From: Eubacterium sp.
GTDB taxonomy: Bacteria > Bacillota_A > Clostridia > Lachnospirales > Lachnospiraceae
Length of the DNA stretch: 40,310 nt
Assembly: GCA_017475785.1 (NCBI GenBank)
Contig: JAFVEX010000088.1
Span: forward strand, 1 to 40,310
Reading direction: 5' to 3'
A model generated the notes under the pieces. That model saw only the letters and a list, made by a program, of their open reading frames with translations, was not told where the DNA came from and made no database searches. The position numbers and the translations under genes are program-made. Below are positions 7,981-17,114 of this stretch, piece by piece. Numbering within the stretch: position 1 is the first letter of the stretch; each line of letters begins with the position of its first letter.

Positions 7981-9522
7981 TCAGCTCTGCTCCGCGATGA
8001 CAAATGACTGTGCGCCCAGACAAAGAATCCCGTCAGAAAAATGTCCGCTGCCGATCTGAAAGAGAATGCGGCGGGGTGATTCCAGCTGCACTTCCCGCCC
8101 GCACCCATCCGGATTCACTGCGCAGATGAGATTGCCGCGCCTGTACACAAAGGGCTGAGCAGGCTCAGCGTTCAGCACTTCGAATGATCCGCCGGCGTGC
8201 AGTTCCTCCTGTTCGTGACGCAGCCAGATCAGTGTCCGAACTGTCTGCAGAAGAGATGCAGGAACCTGCTCCTGTCCTGCAACCGTCGGTGCATCGGGCG
8301 CACGGTCAACCGGCAGGTACAGGCTTTCTGCCGGTGCCTCTGAGAAACCGAGATTAGGGCCCGAGTGCCACTGCATCGGCGTTCTGGAGCCGGTGCGGTG
8401 ATAGCCGCCCTCCTTCGTCGGGAGCTCCAGATGCCGCATGCCGATTTCGTCTCCATAGTACAAAAACGGCACGCCGGGCAGCGTGAACAAAACGGCGTAA
8501 GCCAGTTTCAGTTCGGCCTGTGAGAGGGTGTGTGCCGCGCGGATTGTATCATGGTTTCCGGTGATCATGGAGATATGTCCGAGATTCTTCGTGTCCTGAT
8601 AGCGTGGCAGGTATTCGTTCAGAAATCTGCAGATTGAGCCGCCCGCGTCCTTTTTGAAATAGCTGCGGTCCTCGCCGTCTGTCTCGTAGTCCCGCATCAG
8701 GGAATTATAGGCGTTCCCGCTCCAGTCCAGATAAAAATCGGCATTGAAACCCGCCCGGAGCGCCTGCCCCGGGATGCCCCATTCCGAAACGAGGACAGCG
8801 CCCGGGTATTCCTCGTCCAGCATTTCCCGCATCATTTTCCATACAGCACAGGTTCCGGACTTTTGCCCGTCGTCATTTTTGACAAGCGAATCGGCCATGT
8901 CTGCGCGAAATCCGTCGCAGCCCTTCGAAAGCCAGAACCGCATTACATCAACAATCGCCTCACAGGTTGCCCTGACGGAAGGGTGATCCGGTGTGTGCTG
9001 CCAGGGCGCCGCCGGGTGCAGAAAGCCGTAGTTCAGAGCCGGCTGACACTTGAAAAAATTGACGATATAACCGCCGTCGCGCGCGCACTCGCCGCGGATA
9101 CAGGTCAGATGATCAGCATCCGCAAGCCAGCCGTCGGTCCAGATGTAGCGGTCGTCGTAGGGCGTTCTCGACGCTGAGCCGCTGTGCAGAAACCAGCTAT
9201 GCTCCTCTGAAGTGTGTCCGGCCACAAGATCAAGGAGTACATGCATTTCTTTTTCATGCGCCTCACGAAACAGGGCGCAGAGATCTTCGTTCGTGCCGTA
9301 GCGCGGCGCGACCTTTTTATAATCCCGCACATCGTAACCGCCGTCCCTGAACGGGGAATCGAAACAGGCGTTGATCCAGATGGCGTTGCAGCCAAGAGAG
9401 CGGATATAATCCAGTTTCTCCCGGATTCCGTTGATATCACCGATCCCGTCGCCGTCAGAATCGCGAAACGACTGCGGATAGATTTCGTAGAATACGGCGT
9501 CATTTAACCAGTTTGCTGTCAT
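7981..9522 (-). CDS. GH13 alpha-glucosidase/alpha-amylase family enzyme
   Basis: 513 residues from the ATG at 9522 (AAAAGGTGAAC upstream; the longer frame adds 18 residues without a ribosome site). GH13 motifs in order: VFYEIYPQSFRDSDGDGIGD, region I DLVAGHTS, region II GFRADMAD with the nucleophile D, region III VLVSEWG with the acid/base E, and region IV TGNHDT. There is no signal peptide, so it acts inside the cell on imported alpha-glucosides. Its start overlaps the end of the upstream LacI gene by 23 nt, so translation is probably coupled. The divergent ABC importer at 10843-14370 is the likely supplier. Exact substrate (malto-oligosaccharide, isomaltose, sucrose or trehalose type) cannot be fixed. 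Confidence 0.88.
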   Translation of the reverse strand: MTANWLNDAVFYEIYPQSFRDSDGDGIGDINGIREKLDYIRSLGCNAIWINACFDSPFRDGGYDVRDYKKVAPRYGTNEDLCALFREAHEKEMHVLLDLVAGHTSEEHSWFLHSGSASRTPYDDRYIWTDGWLADADHLTCIRGECARDGGYIVNFFKCQPALNYGFLHPAAPWQHTPDHPSVRATCEAIVDVMRFWLSKGCDGFRADMADSLVKNDDGQKSGTCAVWKMMREMLDEEYPGAVLVSEWGIPGQALRAGFNADFYLDWSGNAYNSLMRDYETDGEDRSYFKKDAGGSICRFLNEYLPRYQDTKNLGHISMITGNHDTIRAAHTLSQAELKLAYAVLFTLPGVPFLYYGDEIGMRHLELPTKEGGYHRTGSRTPMQWHSGPNLGFSEAPAESLYLPVDRAPDAPTVAGQEQVPASLLQTVRTLIWLRHEQEELHAGGSFEVLNAEPAQPFVYRRGNLICAVNPDGCGREVQLESPRRILFQIGSGHFSDGILCLGAQSFVIAEQS

Positions 9523-10570
9523 TTGGTTCACCTTTTTCGGAAGCTTCCACATTCGACGGGATGATACGCGCAGCATTTACCGGACCTGCCGATTCGCGCT
9601 TCATCAATTCCGCGTGCAGCTGCAGTGTGCTGAGCGGAACACCGGAGAGCTGACTGTAAAGTGCGTAATAAGCGCTTTTTCCGAGATCGAGCCGGTTCTG
9701 GCGAATGGTGGCGAGCGGAGGGTTTGTGTGCTGGCACAGCGGAATGTCGTCAATACCAATGATGCTGAGATCCTCCGGAACACGGATCCCGCTCTCCGTA
9801 CAGTATGTAAGGAGTGCGTCAGCCAGAAGATCGTGGCTGCAGATGACTGCCGTGCACCCGCCCTTATAAAGACGCTCAAAATGCCGCTCCAGACAGACGG
9901 AGGCTCTGTATGCGGTGCCTGTCAGACTGCGCTGCGGCTTCAGTCCGTTGCTGTGCATTGCCTGAAAAAATGCGGCATGACGAACGCCGAATACATAGGA
10001 GCGGGGTTCTCCCCCGAGGTATCCGATCGTGCGGTGTCCGAGCTCTTTCAGCCATGCGACTGCAAGATTCATCCCCTCCAGATTGTCAGTGCCGACAGAG
10101 GTGACATAGGGATTTCCGTATGTGGGACAGTCATAGAGCACGGTGGGTGTGCGGCAGGTTTCAAATTCTTTCATCCAGGGTTCTTTTGAGCCGATGCCGA
10201 GAAAGAATGCCCCGCAGTAATTCTCTCTCAGCATGTAAGTGTCATAGGAACATGTATCCTGGAGTTCTTCCGGGAAATTGATAACATCCACATGAAATCC
10301 GCCCGGTTCTGCCAGCTTGCGGAAGCCGAGAATCATTTCCGACCCGAAATCATCCGGCCGCTGATACGCCATATGCTCAATCATAATGCACATCCGCCTG
10401 CTCCGTCCGCTTCGGGGCAGCCGCGAATAACCCAGTTCTACTGCTGTTTCGAGAACCGCTCTTCTGGTCGCTTCACTGATGTCGGCGGCACCGCTGAGCG
10501 CCTTTGATACGGTTCCTTTTGAAAGGGAAAGCTTCCTTGCAATATCTTCCATAGTTGCCATATCGTTCAT
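9500..10570 (-). CDS. LacI family transcriptional regulator
   Basis: 356 residues. The N-terminal helix-turn-helix is TMEDIARKLSLSKGTVSKAL (about 6-25), followed by the hinge and a periplasmic-binding-type domain ending with EDLSIIGIDDIPLCQHTNPPL, the typical LacI core. It is first in a minus-strand pair with the GH13 gene and faces the sugar ABC operon, so it most likely represses both in the absence of an alpha-glucoside. A TTGCAT/TATAAT promoter lies at 10642-10670, and CGAAA-type half sites lie at 10693-10780. Confidence 0.92.
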   Translation of the reverse strand: MNDMATMEDIARKLSLSKGTVSKALSGAADISEATRRAVLETAVELGYSRLPRSGRSRRMCIMIEHMAYQRPDDFGSEMILGFRKLAEPGGFHVDVINFPEELQDTCSYDTYMLRENYCGAFFLGIGSKEPWMKEFETCRTPTVLYDCPTYGNPYVTSVGTDNLEGMNLAVAWLKELGHRTIGYLGGEPRSYVFGVRHAAFFQAMHSNGLKPQRSLTGTAYRASVCLERHFERLYKGGCTAVICSHDLLADALLTYCTESGIRVPEDLSIIGIDDIPLCQHTNPPLATIRQNRLDLGKSAYYALYSQLSGVPLSTLQLHAELMKRESAGPVNAARIIPSNVEASEKGEPNDSKLVK

Positions 10571-10641
10571 TGTCCTTTCTGGAGAAAAGATCTGTCTGCA
10601 GAGGGTGTTCGGAATAAGAATTGAGACCCGCTGATGAGTTA

Positions 10642-10670
10642 ATTATAATATGCGCTTCCCGCAAATGCAA
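10642..10670 (-). promoter_or_regulatory. Promoter of lacI-type gene and GH13 gene
   Basis: On the minus strand, TTGCAT (10665-10670), a 17-bp spacer and TATAAT (10642-10647). Confidence 0.75.
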
Positions 10671-10726
10671 CCAACGCAACAAAAAACACATGTTTCGTAA
10701 ATGGCCCCAAAGGGCAGAAGGCCTTA

Positions 10727-10780
10727 TTGACAAAGGGCATGAAGGGGGATATAATCGGAGTAACGAAACATTACGAAATA
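10727..10780 (+). promoter_or_regulatory. Consensus promoter of the sugar ABC operon with candidate LacI operator
   Basis: TTGACA (10727-10732), a 17-bp spacer and TATAAT (10750-10755) form a full-consensus sigma-A promoter. Just downstream, TAACGAAACATTACGAAAT at about 10761-10779 holds two ACGAAA boxes, and the complementary TTTCGTAA occurs at 10693-10700 between the divergent promoters. Position fits binding by the adjacent LacI protein; the operator assignment is inference. Confidence 0.7.
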
Positions 10781-10842
10781 TAACAATAAATCAGAAACCG
10801 GAGGAACGGACAACTGAGATTTTGCAAGGAGGTAAACGGAAT

Positions 10843-12111
10843 ATGCGGGGGAAGAATAGAAATATTCCATGCAGACGTCTGCGTTCCACGCTGCTGGCAG
10901 CAATCATACTGCTCGGAAGTGTCTGTGCGCTGGCCGGCTGCGGGAATGACAGCGGTTCAGACGGCGGTGCCGCATCCGTGCGTCTGATGGTCTGGTCGCC
11001 TTCGGAGGACCAGTCCAGAGACAGCGGTGAGTGGCTGCAGACATGCTGTGCAAATTTTGCGGCAGAGCATCCGGAGTGGGATATTACATTTGTTTACGGC
11101 ATTGCGGATGAGGCGACTGCGGCGAGCTCCGTTGCGCAGGATCCGGAGGCGAGCGCGGATGTGTTTTTCTACGCGAATGATAATATTACCACGCTGACAG
11201 ACGCGCAGGCAGTTGCAAAATTCGGCGGTAAATATGAAGCGATGATCAAGTCGGATGCGAGTGAGGCAATTACAGATTCTGTGACGCTGGACGGATATCT
11301 GTACGGTGTGCCGTTTACGTCAAACACCTGGTTTATGTACTATGATAAGCGCGTTTTTTCTGAAGACGACGTGAAGAGCCTGGAGTCCATGCTGGAAAAG
11401 GGCGTTGTCTCGTTTCCACTGACAAACTCGTGGTATCTGCCTGCTTTTTATTTCGGAAACGGCTGCACACTGTTCGGTGACGGAACACAGGAGGAGCTCG
11501 GCTGCGATTTCGGCGGAGATAATGCGGTTGCCGTGACAGAGTATCTTGTAGATATCGTAAATAACAAAAACTTTGTTGTGGATGCAGACGGCTCCGGTAT
11601 GGCCGGACTGCGTGACGGATCGATCAATGCGCTGTTCTCCGGCTCATGGGATTACAACAGTGTCAGGGAAATTCTGGGCGACAATCTCGGCGCGGCGGCA
11701 CTTCCGACCTATCAGCTGAACGGAGAGGCAAAACAGATGTATGCCTATTCCGGTTCAAAGGCGGTCGGTGTTAACGCATATTCTGAAAATATGGTACCGG
11801 CCGTTGAACTCGCGGTATATCTCGGATCGGCAGAGGCGCAGAAACTTCACTATCAGCTGCGTTCGGTGATTCCCTGTTCGATCGAGCTGCAGAGTGACCC
11901 CGAAATCTCTTCAGATCCGGTTTTCTCTGCACAGAACGAGACCTTTGATAACACGTCCATCCTGCAGCCATTTGTCCCGGCTATGGGAAATGTCTGGACG
12001 CCGGTCGAAAATATGGGTAAACTGCTCCGGACCGGGACGGTCACGCACCAAAACGCGAAGCAGCAGACAGAGGATATGAACGATGCCATGAACAGCAACG
12101 GTATCGGTTAA
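10843..12111 (+). CDS. Sugar ABC transporter extracellular substrate-binding lipoprotein
   Basis: 422 residues from ATG 10843, which has AAGGAGG at 10826-10832; the longer frame from 10621 crosses the promoter and is rejected. Lipoprotein signal: basic start, hydrophobic run, LAGC with the lipidated Cys at residue 33, then a Ser/Gly/Asp linker. The mature part resembles MalE-type family-1 binding proteins (VRLMVWSPSEDQSRDSGEW, later INALFSGSWDYNSVREILG). It delivers sugar to the two permeases encoded next (10 and 2 nt gaps). Probable ligand is an alpha-glucoside, given the GH13 neighbour. Confidence 0.88.
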   Translation: MRGKNRNIPCRRLRSTLLAAIILLGSVCALAGCGNDSGSDGGAASVRLMVWSPSEDQSRDSGEWLQTCCANFAAEHPEWDITFVYGIADEATAASSVAQDPEASADVFFYANDNITTLTDAQAVAKFGGKYEAMIKSDASEAITDSVTLDGYLYGVPFTSNTWFMYYDKRVFSEDDVKSLESMLEKGVVSFPLTNSWYLPAFYFGNGCTLFGDGTQEELGCDFGGDNAVAVTEYLVDIVNNKNFVVDADGSGMAGLRDGSINALFSGSWDYNSVREILGDNLGAAALPTYQLNGEAKQMYAYSGSKAVGVNAYSENMVPAVELAVYLGSAEAQKLHYQLRSVIPCSIELQSDPEISSDPVFSAQNETFDNTSILQPFVPAMGNVWTPVENMGKLLRTGTVTHQNAKQQTEDMNDAMNSNGIG

Positions 12112-12121
12112 GGAGGTGCAC

Positions 12122-13501
12122 ATGAAAGAACAGACAATTCCTCAAATCAAACCGGCATCTGAGTATGCTGTTCTGGAAGCGCTCCGAAACGGCAATACCG
12201 GAACGAAATTGTCCGCGCTGATCATGGGACTCGGCAACATTCTGCACCGGCAGGTGGGCAAGGGTCTGATTTTTCTCGCCACGGAGATTGCCTGGCTGAT
12301 TTTCATGATCCGCTATGGATTTCACAATATCGCCATGCTGCCCGGTCTTGGGAGTGTCGAACGGCAGGAAATCTGGAACGATGAGCTGCAGATGTACCTG
12401 TACACAAAGGGAGATCAGTCCATATTGATTTTGCTGTACGGAGTTGCGACGCTGCTGCTGGCGCTGATCATGTTCTGGATCTGGCGCGGCACCGTCAAAA
12501 ATGCCTACAGGGCGGAGTTGCTGGACCGGCATGACCACCACATTCCGACGCTGAAAGAGGATCTGAGGAGTCTTCTGAATGAAAACCTGCACAGGCTGCT
12601 GATGACGCCGCCGATGTTTTTCATCGTCGTACTGACCATATTGCCTCTGATTTTTATGATCTGCATGGCGTTTACCAATTACAGCAAGATCGATAATCAT
12701 CTGGTGCTGTTTGACTGGGTCGGTCTCAGAAACTTTGCAACGCTGTTTGACGGCAGTTCCGTACTCGGAAGCACTTTCTGGAGAGTCCTTCTCTGGACGA
12801 TCGTGTGGGCATTTTTTGCTACATTTTCCAACTATTTCTTTGGAATGATCCTCGCACTTCTGATCAACCGCAAGGGGACGAAGGGAAAGGCGTTCTGGAG
12901 ATTCTGCTTCGTGCTTTCCTGCGCAGTCCCGATGTTTGTCTCTCTGCTGATTATGCGAACAATGCTGCAGCCGGAGGGCGCGGTCAATATTCTGTTGCGC
13001 AATAGCGGACTGATTCCCGCGGGCGCCAGCCTGCCGTTCTTTACAAATGCGACGTGGGCAAGGATAACGGTCATTGTGATCAATATCTGGGTCGGCGTGC
13101 CATATACGCTGCTCCAGCTGACCGGTGTGCTGCAGAATATTCCGGGCGACATTTATGAAGCTGCGGATATCGACGGTGCGACTAAGGTACAGCAGTTCTT
13201 TTCAATCACGCTGCCGTACATGTTTTATGTGACGACGCCGTATCTGATTGCGACCTTCACGGCAAATGTAAACAACTTTAATGTCATTTATCTGCTTTCC
13301 GGCGGAGATCCGGTCACAAACCTCTCATCGACGGCGGGCGATACCGATCTGCTCGTCACATGGCTGTATAAGCTGACGATTGAAAAGCGGTACTACAACA
13401 TCGGTGCCGTCGTCGGCATTCTCACCTTTGTGATTCTGGCGGCAGGCTCACTGCTGACCTACAGGAACAGCAAATCATATAAAGAGGAAGGGGGATTCTG
13501 A
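12122..13501 (+). CDS. MalF-type sugar ABC transporter permease
   Basis: 459 residues from ATG 12122 (AGGAGG at 12111-12116). Two N-terminal hydrophobic segments and a loop precede the permease core. The EAA motif EAADIDGATKVQQFFSITLP (about residues 344-363) contacts the ATPase. It is long for the family because of the N-terminal extension, like MalF. It pairs with the permease at 13504. The operon has no ATP-binding subunit, so a shared MsmX/UgpC-type ATPase encoded elsewhere is expected, as is usual for such Firmicutes importers. Confidence 0.9.
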   Translation: MKEQTIPQIKPASEYAVLEALRNGNTGTKLSALIMGLGNILHRQVGKGLIFLATEIAWLIFMIRYGFHNIAMLPGLGSVERQEIWNDELQMYLYTKGDQSILILLYGVATLLLALIMFWIWRGTVKNAYRAELLDRHDHHIPTLKEDLRSLLNENLHRLLMTPPMFFIVVLTILPLIFMICMAFTNYSKIDNHLVLFDWVGLRNFATLFDGSSVLGSTFWRVLLWTIVWAFFATFSNYFFGMILALLINRKGTKGKAFWRFCFVLSCAVPMFVSLLIMRTMLQPEGAVNILLRNSGLIPAGASLPFFTNATWARITVIVINIWVGVPYTLLQLTGVLQNIPGDIYEAADIDGATKVQQFFSITLPYMFYVTTPYLIATFTANVNNFNVIYLLSGGDPVTNLSSTAGDTDLLVTWLYKLTIEKRYYNIGAVVGILTFVILAAGSLLTYRNSKSYKEEGGF

Positions 13502-13503
13502 TC

Positions 13504-14370
13504 ATGAAAAAAGAGACGAGCGCAAAAGCAAAGCGCACAAGGCAGAATGTCATTGTCCACATCATCCTCGCTGTTCTCGCCGTAATCTGGGTATTTCCGA
13601 TTTTCTGGGTTGTTCTGACGAGCTTCCGGGCGGAAAAAGGATCCTATGTGTCCAGCTTCTTCCCGAAGTCCTATACGATCGCAAACTATGTCCGGCTGTT
13701 TACAGATACGACGATTCTGAACTTCCCGAAGATGTTTGTGAACACACTGATTATAGCTGTCTTCTCGTGCATCCTGTCCACGTTTTTCCTGCTCAGTGCA
13801 TCCTATTGCCTCTCCAGACTACGTTTTAAGATGCGAAAGCCGTTCATGAATATGGCAATGATTCTGGGACTTTTCCCCGGATTTATGAGCATGGTGGCGG
13901 TCTACTTTATTTTGAAAGCTGTCGGGCTGACAGAAGGCTCATTAATCAAACTTGCTTTGATTCTCTGTTATTCCGGCGGAGCCGCTCTGAGCTTCCAGAT
14001 CGCCAAGGGGTTTTTCGATACAACGCCCATGGCGCTGGACGAGGCGGCTATGATTGATGGCTGCACGAGATGGCAGATTTTTACAAAAATCACGCTGCCG
14101 CTGTCGAAACCGGTCATTATCTACACGATTCTGACATCTTTCATCGGTCCCTGGGTTGACTTTATCTTTGCAAAGGTCATCTGCCGCGCAAATGCCGACC
14201 AGTATACGGTCGCCATCGGTCTCTGGAAGATGCTTGAAAAGGAGTACATTGACAACTGGTATACCTGCTTTGCCGCAGGAGCAGTGCTTATCTCCATACC
14301 GATCGCGATTCTGTTCCTGAAGCTGCAGAAATACTACGTCAATGGACTCAGCGGAGCTGTAAAAGGCTGA
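13504..14370 (+). CDS. MalG-type sugar ABC transporter permease
   Basis: 288 residues with six membrane segments and the EAA motif EAAMIDGCTRWQIFTKITLP at about 180-199. It starts 2 nt after the preceding stop, with GGAAGGGGG as ribosome site. It forms the heterodimeric channel with the MalF-type protein and ends the operon at a strong bidirectional hairpin. Confidence 0.92.
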   Translation: MKKETSAKAKRTRQNVIVHIILAVLAVIWVFPIFWVVLTSFRAEKGSYVSSFFPKSYTIANYVRLFTDTTILNFPKMFVNTLIIAVFSCILSTFFLLSASYCLSRLRFKMRKPFMNMAMILGLFPGFMSMVAVYFILKAVGLTEGSLIKLALILCYSGGAALSFQIAKGFFDTTPMALDEAAMIDGCTRWQIFTKITLPLSKPVIIYTILTSFIGPWVDFIFAKVICRANADQYTVAIGLWKMLEKEYIDNWYTCFAAGAVLISIPIAILFLKLQKYYVNGLSGAVKG

Positions 14371-14415
14371 TCCCTCCCGGTAATGCCTGGTGTATGGCGC
14401 CGCAGATCCGCGAAC

Positions 14416-14474
14416 ATGACAGAGGGGCGGTTTTTTGCCACATTTGAAAATGTGACAAAAACCGCCCCTGTCAT
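14416..14474. terminator. Bidirectional terminator hairpin, CCGCCCC/TGTCAT type
   Basis: ATGACAGAGGGGCGGTTTTT pairs with AAAAACCGCCCCTGTCAT with near-perfect complementarity around an inner CACATTT/AATGTG stem. It sits between converging genes. It shares the A/G-GGGCGGTT...GTGACA design with 26484-26560 and 27071-27099, suggesting a dispersed hairpin family. Confidence 0.85.
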
Positions 14475-15905
14475 TTATTCAAAGATCTCGAAGCTCTTCT
14501 GCAGTATCGGATCTGTGTACTTCGTGATCGAAGTGTAGATCGGCAGCATCTTCTCATAGACAGCCGCGTTTTCTGCGATCGGTGTAAAGGTGTCTTTGAT
14601 GCGCACCATGTTTTCGATGGCGCTGTCGAAGGAGTCATATACGCCCGCGGCGACTGCCGCGCAGATGGCGGAACCGAGTCCGGCCGCGCCGTTCACTTCG
14701 TTCCGGCAGACCGGCATCTGAAATACGTCGGCGAAGATCTGCATAAAGAGATCGCTGTTGGAGCCGCCGCCAGTGATGATGATCCGGTCAAGCGAGGCGT
14801 TCACTTCGCTGCACATGTCCTCTACATGCCCCTTCATGGTCATTGCGATAGCTTCCAGAATGGAGCGGTAGATGTGCGCGCGGGTGTGTCTGCCGTCAAA
14901 ACCGATCATGATACCTTTCTGGTAGCGCGCGTCCACGTTCGCGAGCCAGTTCAGCACCGTCATCAGACCGTCGCTTCCGACCGGAACCTGCTCCGCTTCT
15001 TTCCCGAGCAGCTCTTCCGCCGACATTCCCTGTTCGTTTGCCAGTTTCTGATAGCCCTCGCCGAGCACGTCGCGGAACCAGCTGACAGTCCACATGCCGC
15101 GGCGGATGCCGTTGCTGTCGTACAGGTACTTGTGCGGCATGCTGGAGAACTTCGGCCATGCGTATGAAGTTCCTTTCAGGTTCTCGGTGCCTTCCATCAT
15201 GGCAGTTGTGTAGGTGCCCAGAGAGATGCACGCGGTTGTCGGACCAGTGCATCCGGTGCCCAGGCCTTCCACAGCCTTGTCATTTCCCGTTGCGACGACC
15301 GGAACACCTGCAGGAAGCCCTGTCGCTTCGGCTGCCTCCTCTGTCACATAGCCGAGGATTTCGCCCGGCATGACCAGATCGAACAGCATATCCCGGGTCA
15401 GACCGGTCGCCTCATAATCAGCCGGATCATCCGACCACTTCCAGTTGTCCACATCAATCGGCCAGTTATATTCATAATTGGAGATCGTATCTTTCTTCTC
15501 GCCCGTCAGCCGGTGCGTGATGTATCCAGAGGACGCCACGGCGTATTTCACGTCCGGATTTTCCTCCACATAGGGCTGTGCCATGCGGATGTCCATCCAG
15601 CTCAGCGCCGGCTGCGCCAGCGAGCCGTCCTCTTTCAGATAAGCGCGGCAGCAGCGGATGGTGCACAGGCCAATGCCGATGATGTCGGCCGGATCACCCT
15701 CAAAATGTGCCATGCAGTCTTTGCCGGCAGCACAGATCGCGTCCCACCAGTCATCGTCCGGATGTTCCACATAACCGGGCTTCGGCAGAATGTAGGGACG
15801 AAGCGGCGCCTTGCCCTCACACACGATCGTTCCCCTGGTGTCAAATATCGTGATTTTGGCGCTCTGGGAACCCTCGTCAATTCCAAGTAAATATTTATTT
15901 CCCAT
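14475..15905 (-). CDS. FGGY family carbohydrate kinase (xylulokinase-like)
   Basis: 476 residues. N-terminal LGIDEGSQSAKITIFD (about 6-21) is the FGGY phosphate-binding strand, VPVVATGNDKAVEGLGTG (about 210-227) is the middle motif, and IIITGGGSNSDLFMQIFADV (about 384-403) is the C-terminal FGGY signature. It phosphorylates a sugar or polyol with ATP. Ribosome site GGAAGGA at 15911-15917. It is last in a minus-strand MFS, SDR, kinase set, fitting import, oxidation or reduction, then phosphorylation of a polyol or ketose. The exact substrate is not visible; xylulose and glycerol kinases are both in this family. Confidence 0.88.
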   Translation of the reverse strand: MGNKYLLGIDEGSQSAKITIFDTRGTIVCEGKAPLRPYILPKPGYVEHPDDDWWDAICAAGKDCMAHFEGDPADIIGIGLCTIRCCRAYLKEDGSLAQPALSWMDIRMAQPYVEENPDVKYAVASSGYITHRLTGEKKDTISNYEYNWPIDVDNWKWSDDPADYEATGLTRDMLFDLVMPGEILGYVTEEAAEATGLPAGVPVVATGNDKAVEGLGTGCTGPTTACISLGTYTTAMMEGTENLKGTSYAWPKFSSMPHKYLYDSNGIRRGMWTVSWFRDVLGEGYQKLANEQGMSAEELLGKEAEQVPVGSDGLMTVLNWLANVDARYQKGIMIGFDGRHTRAHIYRSILEAIAMTMKGHVEDMCSEVNASLDRIIITGGGSNSDLFMQIFADVFQMPVCRNEVNGAAGLGSAICAAVAAGVYDSFDSAIENMVRIKDTFTPIAENAAVYEKMLPIYTSITKYTDPILQKSFEIFE

Positions 15906-15920
15906 CTTGTTTTTTCCTTC

Positions 15921-16108
15921 CCTGCTTAATTGGTTCGATACAATCGCTCATGACGAACATCTTCAGCAAATTCAATCTCAGGTGCTTTGAGACGGCCGGT
16001 ACTTGCTGAATAAGGATTTTCCTTGCGAAGCTTATGTGCCGCTGCCAGTCGAAAGCAGCGAGAGTATTCCTGAGATGAATTGTTGAAGAAGCACGTCATT
16101 TAAGCAGG
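15921..16108 (-). other. Long intercistronic inverted repeat between SDR and kinase genes
   Basis: CCTGCTTAA (15921-15929) pairs perfectly with TTAAGCAGG (16100-16108). Inside, ATGACG (15950) pairs with CGTCAT (16094-16099). TCTTCAGCAAATTCAATCTCAGG-type sequence at 15960-15982 pairs, with single-base gaps, with 16069-16089. The whole 188 bp would fold into one long stem in the transcript. It starts directly after the SDR stop and ends just before the kinase ribosome site. It could be an mRNA stability or processing element, or a MITE-like insertion. Confidence 0.7.
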
Positions 16109-16109
16109 T

Positions 16110-16898
16110 TTATCTTACCAGATATCCTCCGTCGACGACGAGCAGCGTTCCGTTCACATAGTCGGCTGCCTTACTTGCCAGGAATACCATTGCGCCCATC
16201 AGATCCTGGCGCTCGCCCCAGCGGTCGGCTGGAATGTGCTCTTTGATCTTGATGTACTTCGGATCATCCTCGTTTCCGCTTCCCGTTCCGGCTGTCATGG
16301 CCGTCTGGAAGTAACCCGGCGCAATGCCGTTGACGGTGATGCCGTACTGGCCGAGCTCATCCGCATAAGCCTTTGTCAGACCCATCAGGCCTGCTTTCAT
16401 TGCAGCGTATGCCGGGGAGCCGAGCCCGCCGAGGAAGGAGAACAGGGAGCAGATGTTGATGATGCGGCCGCTTCTCTGCGGGATCATGTATTTTGCGACT
16501 GCGTGGCTCAGGTCAAATGCGCCGGTCAGGTTGATCGCGATCATCGGATCCCATTCTTTGCGGGTGAAGTCCAGCACGTCCTTAATCAGGCAGATGCCCG
16601 CGCAGTTGACGAGAATGTCAATGCTGCCGAGCCGCGCGACGCACTCATCGGCAACCTTGTCGCAGATACCGTCTTCCGTAATATCGCCCAGCATGAACTC
16701 ATAGCGGACGCCGCAGTCCTCGATCATCTTCTTCGTCGTTCCGTCGTCATCAACTGCCGCGAAGACAAAGATATTCGCGCCTGCCTTTGCCAGAGCGAGG
16801 GCAAAGCCCTGTCCGAGGCCGCTGACACCGCCGGTCACGATTGCGTTTTTGCCCTTGAGTGAAAAGAAATCCATACTGAAGTCGTTAATATTTCTCAT
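16110..16898 (-). CDS. SDR family NAD(P)-dependent oxidoreductase
   Basis: 262 residues with the classical SDR features: nucleotide-binding TGGVSGLGQG (about 21-30), NCAGI near residue 101, catalytic S (about 153) and YAAMK (about 165-169), and a C-terminal VNGTLLVVDGGYLVR. The sequence resembles KduD/gluconate 5-dehydrogenase-type sugar dehydrogenases. AAGGAG precedes the ATG at 16898. It lies between MFS and FGGY kinase genes, so it probably oxidises or reduces the imported polyol or sugar. No specific substrate can be named. Confidence 0.9.
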   Translation of the reverse strand: MRNINDFSMDFFSLKGKNAIVTGGVSGLGQGFALALAKAGANIFVFAAVDDDGTTKKMIEDCGVRYEFMLGDITEDGICDKVADECVARLGSIDILVNCAGICLIKDVLDFTRKEWDPMIAINLTGAFDLSHAVAKYMIPQRSGRIINICSLFSFLGGLGSPAYAAMKAGLMGLTKAYADELGQYGITVNGIAPGYFQTAMTAGTGSGNEDDPKYIKIKEHIPADRWGERQDLMGAMVFLASKAADYVNGTLLVVDGGYLVR

Positions 16899-17026
16899 GA
16901 TGATTCTCCTTTTTTATCTATGATAATTGTTGATGTGTAATCTGTGTACTGGATTGTGCTGATTCAACTATACCGTGAACAGACTATTCGAATCCCTGTG
17001 CTCTATGTGAGCGTAGTCGTGACAGA

Positions 17027-17050
17027 ACGCAGAATCCGCATAATCTGCGT
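17027..17050. promoter_or_regulatory. Palindromic operator-like site between MFS and SDR genes
   Basis: ACGCAGA and TCTGCGT form a perfect 7-bp inverted repeat with a 10-bp spacer. Nearby, an extended -10 (TGTTATAAT on the minus strand, 17098-17106) suggests a second promoter for the SDR and kinase genes. Direct TATTCGATA repeats lie at 17058-17080. No regulator can be assigned. Confidence 0.45.
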
Positions 17051-17114
17051 ACCGTATTATATCGAATATTATCGAATATTGCCGGGTACTGGCATATATT
17101 ATAACATGCGTTTG

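Noticed and set aside
10621..10842. Longer start for the sugar-binding lipoprotein
   Set aside because: The extension crosses the TTGACA/TATAAT promoter and would bury the lipoprotein signal.
7981..14370. Missing ATPase gene of the sugar ABC importer as an anomaly
   Set aside because: Firmicutes importers of this family commonly share an MsmX/UgpC-type ATPase encoded elsewhere.
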